This document shows, in pieces, positions 23,801-35,600 of a DNA stretch of 64,000 nucleotides. The notes under the pieces are model-generated. The model was not told the origin of the DNA. It saw nothing but the letters and a program-made list of their open reading frames with translations, and ran no database searches. The translations under genes were made by a program, and so were the position numbers. Numbering within the stretch: position 1 is the stretch's first letter; every line of letters starts with the position of its first letter. Source of the DNA: Meandrina meandrites (Eukaryota; Cnidaria; Anthozoa; Scleractinia; Meandrinidae); contig OY855906.1 of NCBI GenBank assembly GCA_963693305.1, forward strand, positions 3,812,001 through 3,876,000, in the 5' to 3' direction.

Positions 23801-25888
23801 GAAATAGTTGATTACTTAGAAAGCAACCCCTACGATAACGAAGGTTTTCCCCTTTTGGAGCATTTGGCAGATAATGAGTTTGCTTCCTGGAGCAACTATA
23901 CAAATCATATGTCACAAGATGGGGCCTATGGGGATCAGCTAACACTGTATGCGGCCGCGAACTTATATAACATTGACGTTCAAATAGTATCTTCCCTGGG
24001 AGCTGGTGGGCAACATGTGTTCAGCCCGTCAGCAAGTATTGCAACGGCCACTGTGTACCTTGGACATTTTGCAGAAAATCAAGGGGAACATTTTGTGGCC
24101 TTGGAACCAGTTGTGAGCGACCACGACAATGGTGAGGAGGTACTAGAAGACATCACGGAGGAATATGCGAGTAGAACTGAAGGAAACATTGACATGGGTG
24201 ATACGGTTAATGATGATGACTGTGATGAAGAAATTGAACAAAAAGAGGGTGCGGATGACTTGGGAGATGTTGTGGTTGAAGTTGAGGAAAGTGATCAGCC
24301 AAACGAGACAGCCTTGCAGATAATTGAGGGTGGAGAGGAACAAATAGCGCTTCAGTTTGTTCCTGATGAGGATGTTGGCTCATTGGCGTCTGGATCCAAT
24401 AGAGATTGTTGCATCGAAAACCTGCCCAATGAACTTTTAGAAAAAATCTTCCAAATGGTATTGATATCATCGGCCGCTCTATTTGCCGGTAACGCGTGCC
24501 ATTCATACCAATCGTTATGTGGAGTCAGTACACGGTTTAGGGCGGTGACGCAAAGGCTAACTCGAATGTTGCCGAGGGTTTATATCTCTGGCGGAGTGCA
24601 ATCTTTTGTTATAAGTGTCCGTAGCCTTATCAAGAAATATGGTACCTCAAGCGGTCTGATCATGGAATTAAAAAGCATCATTTCCGATCCAAAATGGGCC
24701 AATGCCTGGTTGGAGATTAGGAAAGACGGATACGATTGGTGTGTCATCAAAAGAATTTTTTGGAAAAAAAAGTAACTCATGGTGATCTTTCGATGAAGCA
24801 AAGTCAACAGAACTGTTAATGTTTAAACACTGATGTTGTATCGTTACAAACTTTTTACTTTTTTTGTTAGTGTTAGTTGTGTCTAGAGAAAAGTAACAAA
24901 TACTGACTTTTTGACAAAGCTGAAGAGGAAAAGAGACAAAAGAGTAACCATTCAGTGCAAAGAAATGGACAGAACTGTTAATGTTTAAATGTTGATGTTG
25001 TTTCAATACATAATTTGTTTAGAAAATTACCTCCGTTGATGCATGTTAGCTGTTATAAATTTTATACCCTTGATAGCCTTGAGTTCAAAATTAATAAACT
25101 AAAATTAATAAAGTCATATATAATTACAATAAGAAATTTGTCCAGTTGAGACCCAGGATATCTCATCATGCGAAAATGAAACCATAAAATGTCACTCCAA
25201 TGCTTGATAGATTTAGCCAAGCCTAAAAGCAGTGCTTCCCGTTTTATTTTTAATTTAAATCTGAACTTAGAGACCATAGACAGATTAAAAATAGGACTTG
25301 AGCCCGCGATCCAGTGGAGAACAATTACCTAATCAGCGGTCAAAATAAAAAAATACGTAAGCCCGTGAAATAGTCATGTGATACTGGTCAGCGAATACCT
25401 TTTTGACAACTGTCAATTGGCCATAACATGGATGCCCAATATCAAATAGGATATAAGCTGACGATAATCTTAACGTTGACATATTTCTGGAGTATGGCCG
25501 CCAAGTTCCGCTCTGTAGCCCTTAGATTCGGGCCGCTGCAGAGCTCCGCTATAACTGAGTGCAATGACGTCATCAGTCAGGTGACAAACCCGAAAACACA
25601 TGTTACTCGTTGCGATAAAAGACCCCTTTTAATGAGATGACAGATGGTGCAACAGATCACGTGGTTTATGCAATAACAGTGAGTTGATTAATGACGCCTT
25701 TGATGACGTCAATGATGACGTGAGTATAAACCATCTCATTTAAGTCCAAATGTTGTCACACTTAGGTGTTATTACATTTAAGGCCAAATGTTATTACATT
25801 TAGGAGTTTATTACATTAAAGGCCAAATGTTATTACATTTAGGAGTTTATTACATTTAAGGTCAGTTATTACATTTAGGTCTTCAACA
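20872..25888 (+). mobile_element. Ginger-like DNA transposon with 5 bp target duplication
   Basis: Both ends begin TGTTGAAGACCTAAATGTAA in inverted orientation. The terminal inverted repeats run about 150 bases (20872-21024 and 25739-25888). They consist mostly of tandem subrepeats about 39-40 bases long, carrying AATGTAATAACATTTGGCC. CTATA flanks the element on both sides (20867-20871, 25889-25893). One long frame (22199-24775) lies inside. A pair of direct repeats containing ACAGAACTGTTAATGTTTAA follows it (about 24807 and 24969). TGT ends, a retroviral-type integrase and a 4-5 bp target duplication fit the Ginger group. The intact frame and well-matched ends suggest recent activity. It is absent from the homologous blocks, lying between them. 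Confidence 0.85.
22199..24775 (+). CDS. Ginger-like transposase: DDE integrase + OTU protease + F-box-like domain
   Basis: An uninterrupted frame of 858 residues. Residues 165-330 form a retroviral-type integrase core. Likely catalytic residues are D175 (HQIDLMDMG), D239 (VQSDQGGEF) and E274 (GKVERCHRSL), with 34 residues between the last two. A basic stretch and a chromo/SH3-like integrase tail (about 395-455, VYLRLRG..KKWVPVDDV) follow. Residues 497-637 are an OTU-type cysteine protease: GDGNCQFSALSHQL gives D508 and C511, and GEHFVAL gives H631. After an acidic linker, residues 738-790 (ENLPNELLEKIFQMV) look like an F-box. The predicted role is cut-and-paste transposition with a deubiquitinase-like module. 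I see no HHCC zinc motif before the core. The first 22 residues are hydrophobic and look like a signal peptide, which is odd for a nuclear enzyme; a start further in, or splicing, is possible. Confidence 0.85.
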   Translation: MGYTAFAIAVALALFLHSSVALDDRVNSQGNRKPSVLPDDIYEALINLAEGKALPPVKERTTAMRTAAVRFWRAKGRILVKEEKGKKELYFDGRRMLRSSEVNKIVAREFDRTKGSGAAKLACGLRDNFVGLSRDKIQNILNTDKSHYRRNAKFMNKATLKPVRARDVHMRHQIDLMDMGSKGSVKLNGKLYRYVLTVIDVFSRFVWFRPLTNKSSKDVAKELESIYMEHGAPRIVQSDQGGEFKKAVKKLCERMDIKLIYSRPRHPQSQGKVERCHRSLRSKIEYDLSKMGQDGVNWAKQIPLYQRILNNDPKEVIAHKTPFEIYFARKCNNLRESGLEEECLPSPGKIRPTENDRKLRSRQASKVRKQAQKATKRCDKRAQRTQLRLNPPSVYGVGETVYLRLRGRSFNKRHITEARVEERNIQLHTYKVSYTSPLTGKKEKKWVPVDDVTSLTLQREKQKQKVAKLSKRKKNQHYKKYHIAMRKDDYVEAIEDQGYKIAYNPPGDGNCQFSALSHQLQKLGIFRSAETMREEIVDYLESNPYDNEGFPLLEHLADNEFASWSNYTNHMSQDGAYGDQLTLYAAANLYNIDVQIVSSLGAGGQHVFSPSASIATATVYLGHFAENQGEHFVALEPVVSDHDNGEEVLEDITEEYASRTEGNIDMGDTVNDDDCDEEIEQKEGADDLGDVVVEVEESDQPNETALQIIEGGEEQIALQFVPDEDVGSLASGSNRDCCIENLPNELLEKIFQMVLISSAALFAGNACHSYQSLCGVSTRFRAVTQRLTRMLPRVYISGGVQSFVISVRSLIKKYGTSSGLIMELKSIISDPKWANAWLEIRKDGYDWCVIKRIFWKKK

Positions 25889-25893
25889 CTATA

Positions 25894-26450
25894 CACCTTT
25901 TGAACAACTGGGTTACGCTGATTTAAAAATGGGTAGAATGTTGCTGTCATGAACCGTCAAACAGACAAGTAAAGAATTTGATTAACAAAAAATTGAATCC
26001 TATTTCGTTGTGGTAACTGCAGTGGTTTTTAATAATCTCCAGGACTTTGGGGGGGGGGGGGGGGGGGGGGGGCGGAACCCATGCAAGCTATCCGGATCGA
26101 TACTACTGTAATGAGATGGGGTCATACATTAATCCCGGGATATAATTTAACATCTGATTTTCTTTTTCTAAGATAAGAAATGTTCAATGTTTTGTCAATT
26201 TGCCGGTACACGCTGATATTGCTGAGTGTGAAGAGGCAGTGTAAGGGTATAGTGCCCTACCCCAAAACACAATCCGGCTAAAACACTCAACAGGCCACCT
26301 CCATGCTCTAAGCCAAGTTAAAGCTGTTGAATTCGCCGATGCTCGATTTGTTGGCCCTTCCAATCATTTTATCGGCAAAGCTACGAAAAGGAGCGAGAAG
26401 GATAGGGAAAGTCGTTATCCAAAAAAAAAAAAATCATTGAAATCCAAACC
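25894..26450. other. Non-coding; run of about 23 G
   Basis: No exon is seen. At about 26049-26071 there is an uninterrupted run of G, and a run of A at about 26421-26433. The A-2 transcript probably ends near the right edge of this stretch. Confidence 0.5.
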
Positions 26451-26464
26451 TTTTCATACCCTTC

Positions 26465-26470
26465 TTTATT
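26465..26470 (-). terminator. Probable poly(A) signal of A-2
   Basis: TTTATT on the plus strand is AATAAA on the minus strand, 187 bases after the proposed A-2 stop codon (26659-26657). Confidence 0.5.
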
Positions 26471-26656
26471 ATCAGCCAGTTTACAGAATCTACGTTTCAT
26501 TAAATTTTCAAGTTATCTGGTTTATCCCACTTTTATTCCCCCAAATTTTAAGCAATGCCCTTGTTCCTTAATACGTCGACTACTGTAGAACTGGCAGATT
26601 TCTTGTGGTTCCGTTCTAGTGGTTTACTTTCCCGATTCCCTGCCGATTCACTGCCT

Positions 26657-29600
26657 TTAGCTGAAACGAAAACAGAAACAACAATCTGTAATTAAGTATC
26701 GTAGATGTGTTAAACAAGTAAAGATGTCATTTAATAAATAACTAATGATCGAAATTTAATTGACTCTGACATTTCTCCCTATTACGTTACTATATGTTCA
26801 GGCTCTAGATAGCTATAAAAGCATATAAAAGAGTATTCAGACATTTTTAAATTCAGTTAAGTTTGCTTATCTCCATTATTATAATACGGTATAATACCGT
26901 ATCTCGATTTTAATTTCATAATTATTTTTCTCTATTTTCACACATCACGTAGCCGTATCATGTTATTTCCGGGTTTAATATAAAGCTTAGACGATGTAAG
27001 TTCATGTTTCACTTAAAAAAGATCTGAAGAAGATTGGTGTTGGCCAGCCGAAATATTGTATTTACGCTTTTTGCACGATGCCTGACCAGCCTTTGCGGAG
27101 CTACTCATTGACAAGTGAAAAAGTAAGAATAAGGATGCAGCACCTCTTCTTTCGGTATGTGAATAGGTGCTATTTTTTCATCGATAATATAATTATGAAA
27201 CGTGTACCTTTTTGTGACAAAAACGGTACCAATTTGTTACTAATTTTCGCGGGAACTTAATTTCGCGAAAATAGAAAGGGCATATTTCGCGGGACTTAAA
27301 TTTCGCGATTTGGCCAAAAAAGGCGTTCAAAGACCTAAATTTCCCAAAAATAAATTGTTCAAAACATCAATCTGTATTAACAAACAGTTGGCCTCAGAAT
27401 TGCCACAACAAATTTTCCTCGGGAGGAAGTTCTGGCTCACCCTTTACTAATTATATACAGCAAACTGACGTTAACGTCGATTAAAGAATCATGTAGTACT
27501 TAGGGTGTTAAATTTGGCGTAATTAATTTTCGTGACAACATTTTTTCTTTACTTTCGCGATTTTTTGAAAATCGCGAAAATTAAGTCCCGCGAAAATAAG
27601 TAACAATAAGGTATATGGAAGTGTAGATATTTTTAGTACCCCATGCCTCCCTCCCTCCCTCCCTCCCTCCCTCCCTCCCTCCCTCCCCAGGTCACTAACC
27701 TGCAGTTAAGTGTCACAGTAGGGTTTGTAGTTGTGGCAATTGGTCGTCCTGAATTGTACTGGTTGTTTCCAGTGACACACCTGTTCTTGGCCACAGCTGA
27801 ATCACCCGTGTACAACCCTGCGTCTCCCCCCACCAAGTCACTTGGCACACAGAAGTTGCGCTCGCGGCTAGTGGAACCATCTGGTGTCACAGGACATCGC
27901 GATTGTCCCCCATCCAGAACATTATTGAGACTCTGAATTGTGCATGTTCCTGTCAGAGTAAGGAACTGTAGGTGGGTCTGGTATGCCACTTGCGGGCCTT
28001 CATTGCATCGGTACTCCAAACACACTATACCATCTGAGCCTGAGGCAACCGCTGCACTCTTCTCCGCAGTGTAACCGTAATTCACGTCAGGTTGACCAGG
28101 AGCTTTTCCGGTACTCTTAACATAGATGACCGAGTCGGGTCTCGATCCGGTAACGAGCGCTTTGACGAAACAAATCTCATCTGCCCTCACATCCCAGAAG
28201 CGGGGATCGTTAGGATCTTCAATTCGAGGACTTTCCCAGTGGAACAGTTGGCCGGAATTGGCTTCTTCAAATTCAAACGCCAAGTCGCTTGCCTGGTTTT
28301 GCCCGCATCGGCCTTCCTCGCCTTTCAGATACACTGGGCCTCTGTCATCCACTTTAGTAGAAGTAAACTGAAACGACTGGAGCTTGTAAAGTGTGCCGGC
28401 GGGAGATCGTTCGATAATTTGCGGATTCACTGCTGCAGGGAAGTTGCTGGGCTGCTGTGGAATCAGAGGCGCTCCATTAAGTTCTGCCTGCAGGATTGCT
28501 GGCTTGTCTCGTAAAGATAGAATGCACAGGGTTCCACTGGCGGGAACGGTTTCTTGACGGTAAGAAGTATACTGTTGGCCATCATCGCTCATATGAATGC
28601 GAGTCACCACGGTACCTGGAGGAGCTCTAATTCGGACATGGCTGGCAACAGTGACGTAATCCCAGTTAATGTTGTCCGGAGGAACATCTGGTGTAATTTC
28701 TCCCACAAAGAACTTCCTTGCTTGTCTCTTCTGCCCCGAAACTTCATCGCCTTCAGCAGGACGCAGCTCTCCAAACTTGACCCAGCGGCCTGTTTTCTGG
28801 CTAAGATACCATTGCGCAACTGTAACGCCAGGGGGTATATCCAACAGGTCAGCGTCTATTCGAACAGTGATGTTCTTGCTCAGGCTCAGCTGACGGCCAT
28901 TATCGTCAGTAAAAGCCTGCCTCAATATTCCCGCTGTGCCCAGCATCACCTCCTCTCCGTTTTCGTCTATCGCTGAAAAATCGCCCGGAGCTGCCGCCAT
29001 GTCAGCCTCGCTTCTAGGATCGATCACGCCGATGTTTGCTGTGATTTCGCCATTGTAGATACTCCCGTCAGCAGTAACGAAGCAATTTGCTGGAATGCCG
29101 AGATCGACAAAACTGGGTTTTCCATCGATTCCACCAAGAGGGATTTTCTGCTCCTTGTTGGCTTGGAATTTAATTACAGGTGGCTTCTTTTGTAGCACGA
29201 TGGTGTAGAATGACACCTGACCCTCATGAAGTGTAAATACTTTTGTCGTGTCCATTAACAGTCCTTGGAGCTTGTCTTTTATGGTCATCACCAGTCTCTT
29301 GGTTCCGGGTTTAGCGACAATCTTGAAATTTCCTCTCAGATCTGTTGAGTACTTTCCCCCTCCATCTGCCACAGTTATCTCGCCTTTCTTTACCGGATTC
29401 CCCTCAGAATCAACTGCTTTTCCACGAATAACCATTTCCGGTACAGCACAATCTGCGCACGCACAACCGGTGACTTTCTGAACGGTGAACTTCTCGCCGT
29501 TAGTACAGCTCACAGGGCTGTCAATCATAGCAGCAGGGCTGCAACACTTTCGAGTGGATTCCTGGCCCCCGCAGCCTCCTGCCTCTCCTCGCTTTACGCA

Positions 29601-32600
29601 TGGTTCATGGGAACAAGTACCGACATCGACGTCGTTGCTTCCACTGCTGTCTTCAGAACATCCAGGAGGCAAAGCCACAACCTTTTTCTTTGGAGTGGGG
29701 TCGCATGAATCGTCGCCACTGCCTGAAATTGTAAGTCATAAAAGCTTTTCAATATGGACTTAAGCTATGTAAACCTTTTCAAATGCTTATACGTTAAATA
29801 TCTTTCAGTGCTAATATATTTTCTTGGATTTGCGAACAGGTGGGCTTTAGAGAGGAGAGGGGGATGTCATCGTTGCGCCAGTAGCGACATAGGTAAGGGC
29901 TGAAGGGGAGACGGGGGGCTCAGACCCGCAGAAATTTTCCGATGTTATTGTTATAATTATGGCTCGCAGAAGCAACCGAATATCTGACGATTGTCATTGC
30001 CCCATTATACCGTAGTGCGAACACTGGCGAGCCATAGGCTCCGAAATTTCTTTCGTTAGCTTTGCATCACCACCAAAAATTTTCGGAAATTCAAACTGGA
30101 TTTTTTGGTCGAATGGAAAGCGCCCCTTATCTCTGCAACGAATCCGGTAAATACCCCCATCAGTTTTTACATTTCTGACATGAGTAACCCATAATTTCAC
30201 AGTGGTGAAAGTTTTAGAAAAAAATCAATGTTGGAAGATTTTCGCGCGAACAACAACGTCGTTTTCCATCTTACCAGGAACCACGTTCAGATTTGCTTCA
30301 CTGGAGTATATCGCTCCAAAGTCATTTGTTGCTCGGCATCTATATGAGCCAGCATCATCTAAAGATAAACTTGATAAACGTAGGCTGCTGCTTGATTCCT
30401 CCAGCGGAGTGCCTTTTCGAAACCTTTAAGAGAAGATATCCATAGAAAAGGAACCCATTTGTTTAGTAACATTTTATGCCCTAGTTATGTCAGACTTGGT
30501 CACCACTACAAAAAATAGTCCCGCTACAATCTTTGTTCAGACGAAGGATGCCTTCTAAAACTGACATTCTAGTTTAAAACTGAAAAGACTGTGTGACCGT
30601 GCTGTTTCGTCTGCGGCCCCTAATCTATAGAACAAAATTGTTTACAGGCAGTGAATTATATTTCGATTCAGAAATTGACTTGTACTGTAATTGTTTGATA
30701 TTGCAGTCCTATACAATGTTTGAACCCTTTTCTCAAGCTGGTGGCGGAATCAAACTGCAATATACATACCATTGATAGCTGGGGGAAGGTGTTCCTTCTG
30801 CCTTGCAGCATAGGGTGACTTCATCGCCCTCCAAACCAGTTGAGTCTTGAGGATCCTGGGTAATGGATGGTACCTCTAAAAAGCAAAAACAAAATCACGA
30901 GTTGCCAGCGAAGAAGTGTTCTGAGGTAAGGTACTTGACACTCTCAGCAACTTCCCTCTCCACTCAGATGTACCAACAAGTTGTTTGGGAAGCCCTGCAT
31001 ATATGTTGGGGGGAGGGGGGGGGGGGGGGAAGGTGTGAGGTAGGTTGGGAAAGGGGGGATTAATGAGAGCATACATTTATACTAATGATAATGCTCCAGA
31101 AACTGTAGATACGCACAGTCTAATGTATACTGAAGCAGACCACAGGTCGCCCAGACAAACTGTTTGTCTGCACATTTGCTTTTTAAAAGCGAATGTATGG
31201 GGTTTACAGCACGGTTCGTAGAATTGCATAAAACAACGATATAAGTGTAGATTTATCTTGGCTCAAAATAGCGAAATTGGGTAGTTTGAAAGATTTGGCA
31301 TTTGCTGTTTACTGTGCATCTTATTATAAAGAAAGAGTGGAAAGTCCAACAGCTTATAATCTGATCCGCTCTAGCCCTGAGTCGATTTACGATCTAAAAA
31401 CCCATCGCACAGCAATCAAACTGAGCAGCAGAAAAGAAAAAGACTTGACGAATATTTTCGTGTCCTTCAATCGCAAATTCATCCCAACGGCCCAGAGCTC
31501 AGTAGCCCTTGACGAAAAGTTGTTCCGGAGGGACATCACTTTTTCCTTGCCTCTTTCGGATTGGATACTATTAAACAATGGCCGTTCAAATTTCCTACCG
31601 CCTTCGCATGTACTTCCTGTAAATCCAGAAGGGCATTTGCAGAATGATCTGTTTTCTTGATCATCATCGAAACAAGTTCCTCCATTCTTGCATGGCCACG
31701 AGTCACACTTCACTGTAGAATGTAAATACAAATGAGGAAAATTAATTGGTGGTATAGCTAAAAGGTAAAGGTAAAGGTAAAGCAACTTTATTTATACACG
31801 GTTTGTGTTTAAAGCTAGAAGCTTGTGGGGCCGTGTATATGAAACAAATGTCAAATAAACATAACATGATTAAAAATCCCAACTGGCAGGAGGCAGACCA
31901 GTTGGCTATTTACAAGCATGACCGAGGATTTGAACTCGGGACAACCGAGAACAAATTCAGACAGTGGTCAGAACGGGAATTGAACCCGGGACCTCCGGAT
32001 TTCAAGTCTGGCGCTCTAACCACTCGGCCATGGTGCCTCCTAGCTGTATTGGTGAACTCAACTTGTTGGGTTGTTATGTACAAACAGTAAGGTAAAGTCT
32101 GCATACAAGCCTAGTGGCCCATCAGGCCGGAGCTTATCCCGGTTTCCGTAGCATGAAGCGACTAGGAGTATTTCTATTCCCCGTTGGATGGGATGCTAAT
32201 CCATCTCAGGGTTATCTCCAGCAGTAAATTCGCAGGTACCTATTTATACACCTGGGTCAGGGGACAGAATACTATGAGAGTAAAGTGTCTTGCCCAAGAA
32301 CACAACGCAGTGCGAACCGTTCGATCCGGAGTCCACCGCACTAGCCATTAGGCCACCGCGCCTCCCACAGAATGTAAATTAGTAAAATTGACTTGTCGGG
32401 TTGTTATGAAAAAACAGTCTCTTAGCATTTGAAACTCCAGGCTGTAATTTGTAGAAGAATAAGAAGTTAGAGAGAGGTGCTATAAATCGGCTTGGTTGAC
32501 GCTTAATTGTAGCACGCTTTTCTTTTCAATACAGTTTGTAACAAAATATTCCTCATTTGCAACTTAATCAGCCTAATGCCCAGGCGTTCCCTTCCCTTTT

Positions 32601-35600
32601 CGTGACGTCACCGTCTCCGGCCGACACGCCAACTCGTTACCAGGACCTTACGTGAACCTCGCGCGCGCCCGAGAGAGGAGGAGAACGCCTAGGGACTAGG
32701 CTGCAACTTAATGACGTTAATGTTCTGTCAGGCGATTAGGCCTTTTCTTTCCTTTTTTTAAATATTTATTTTATCTACAGAGGAGGAGGATACCTTAGAT
32801 TGCGAGCAGTCTACCGTAAAATTCCGGTTATAAGCCCTGGGCTTATACAACTTCGTAAGGGGTTTTGGGTAGGCTTATAAGCAGAGGGGCTTATATCCGG
32901 GGGAGCTTATAAGCGAAATAATAAAAAAAACGTTTCGAAACGAGCCACGACAGTGTTGATCGAAATACGTTTTTAAGTTAAAAAGTCATAAAAAGCGACA
33001 TTTAGCCCTGTTCAGTACTGCCATCCAGCAGAGGGGGGTTTATATCCGGCGGGGGCTTATAAGCGGAATGCATTTTATTGTTTCCAGGTAAATGGGCCTA
33101 TAACCGGGAGAGCTTATAAGCGGGGGGGCTTATAACCGGAATTTTACGGTATTTCTTTTCCTAGCGTGCGATTCGGAAACATGAATGTGAATTATGTAAA
33201 TCGAGATCCAGTAGCGAGAGGCGAAGTCGCGAGCTGCGAGAAGCTTGATACGTGAAATATTTCAGCCCAGTCACTTAGAGTAGGCAACAACAAAAAATTA
33301 AGAAGACCTTTTTCATAACTTACATCGTTCGCAGTTGACTCCTTTAAACTCATTCACACAGACGCAGAGGTACTTGTTATTGCCAATGTTATAGCAAGTT
33401 CCTCTGTTCTTGCAAGGGTTTGGGACACAAATATCCAACGCTGAATTGAAAACAAAAAACAGTTCAGCTAACACACTTAGGAACAAAAAATATAGGCATG
33501 CTATGTGTGCTGAGGAATATGTTGCTGGAATCATTCTGTACGGACGAGATGCTACTTTTTTGGGTGGTAAATTGGCCTCTTTATTTTCGGTCAATATGCC
33601 GTAAACAGGCATTTTGCGATTCACGTTTCCCATGAATGTGATAGTGAGAATTTATTCCAAGAACAATTTTGCTGTTGAAAATTCAATCCGTGGCTCCCGA
33701 GATGGAGCAATCAAATCATATTTCTAGATTTCATTACATCATCGAAACACTCAAAAGAAGACGGGTGAAGGAAACTATCAATCTGGGATAAAATGAAATA
33801 AATAAATCACTTTATTTAAGTGTCAGAGTATTTAGCACTGTTGTACTAATTGTGGACACTGTAAATAAGCAAAAAAATATTACAAATAGAACAGAAATTT
33901 GTTAAAAATCCGAACTGGTAGGAGGCTGACCAGCTGGCTATTAACAAAGCGTGGAGGAGTTGAATTCGGGACCACCGAAGACAAATCCATCTAGTGGCAG
34001 GGAGGAGGATTTGAACCCGGGACCTCCAGTTTACAAGTCCAGCGCCCTAACCACTAGGCCACGCTGCCTCCATAAATAACCTCCTGTTCCACTACCTTTG
34101 AAAGAAATCTATTGTACGTATTTTGTAAAGGGAATATTTTTTTGAATACTTACACTTTTCACAGTTGTCACCAGTAAACTTGTCTGGACATTGACAGCTG
34201 TAGCCATTATCGGAAGCTTTACACGTTCCTCCATTCAAACAAGGCTTGGCATCACATGGGTTGATTTCTAGGTTTAAAAAAGATAAATCAGAAAACATAA
34301 TGTAACAATTAAAAGGCATCAGAAGAACAAATAAACAGCAGCAGTAAGTCATAAAAAATATTACGTTATTCTTTACATATATTGTGCATTTTCTTAATGT
34401 GTAATCAATACAATTTACTTATTTCATCAAAAGTAAGTTACATTTATTACCAATTTGTGTTTCACAGTTGTCGCCTGTAAACTGGCTGGGACACTTGCAT
34501 TCGTATCCTTCCTGTTGTTCAATGCATGTGCCTCCATTTTTACACGGATCACCTGCACATGGCTCTAAAGGCTTTGCAGCTGCTCAGAAAACACAAGCAA
34601 ATTAAACTCGTATTTATTAGCACTGATATTAACGCGAGATTTCTATAACGGTATTTAAAATCCCTTGCCTGAAACACACGCCAGCTATAATTGTTGTATT
34701 TTTGAAAAAAATTCATTGTTTAATGAAAATAAGAACAAACGCTCTGTTGAAGAAGCGAATCAATGAGCCATGTTTTTACTTCAATGTGTCATCGCTCTTG
34801 TGGAAATCATGCATTGCACACACAACCTAAAGGGTTTTTCACTAATCAGCAGATAATCTGTGTGCATTGTGATCGGTTTTAAAATTCGCGGCAATTGTGA
34901 ACTTTTTTACAACTGAGTGGTTTTCTTGATTGGGTATTGTGTTAGTCTTGGCAACCAATGTTATTCACTCCTGGACCTAAAACAATAGCTCACTTACTCA
35001 CGAAGCGCCAATTTCGAACGCAACTCCAACCAGCAGTTTTCAAACTCAAAAATAGTGGTTATAGTTCATAAATTTTCAAAATTAAAACGGATTTTGTTAA
35101 AGGAAAGTGGTATCTTGCTTTTGCCGTGCATAAGTTTCCTCGAAACAATGTAAAATGTTCTTAAAATCACTTTCAAAAATAGTCTCCATACTAAAATACC
35201 CTGTTTTTGCTGTATTTTCAAGTTCAAAACAATAGTCCTTCTACTTGCTTAATGCTCTTCATTTTAGGCTTAAATTGTAGGTACATCATTCTTCTTCAAA
35301 AAGCCGTGCGTAGGTTTTAAGATATTGACTTCTTTTAAGCAGCGAAGCAAGTTTTATCAACGCTACTTGACCAATTTGAGTCCTTTCTTCTCTTATTGTG
35401 AGCGCTCTTGCATTCAAATTTGCCGCTTCGCAGATTATGAATAATTAGTGATGTCCACGCATTCTGCCCTATGTGTTGGTTGCGCTGATTCCCATAATGA
35501 ACTGTAGGCTCTTAGCCAACGAGAAGACAGATATTGACTACAATGTATAATAATAGAACTTACCTTTCTCACAAGTAAATCTCGCTTTAGTTGCACACTT

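Noticed and set aside
27643..28976. Long open frames on the plus strand
   Set aside because: They lie antisense to the CILP exon, have no recognisable domain, and reflect its composition.
31970..32041. tRNA-Ser-like sequence
   Set aside because: It shares its body and tail with the SINE at 1605-1892, so it is a SINE and not a tRNA gene.
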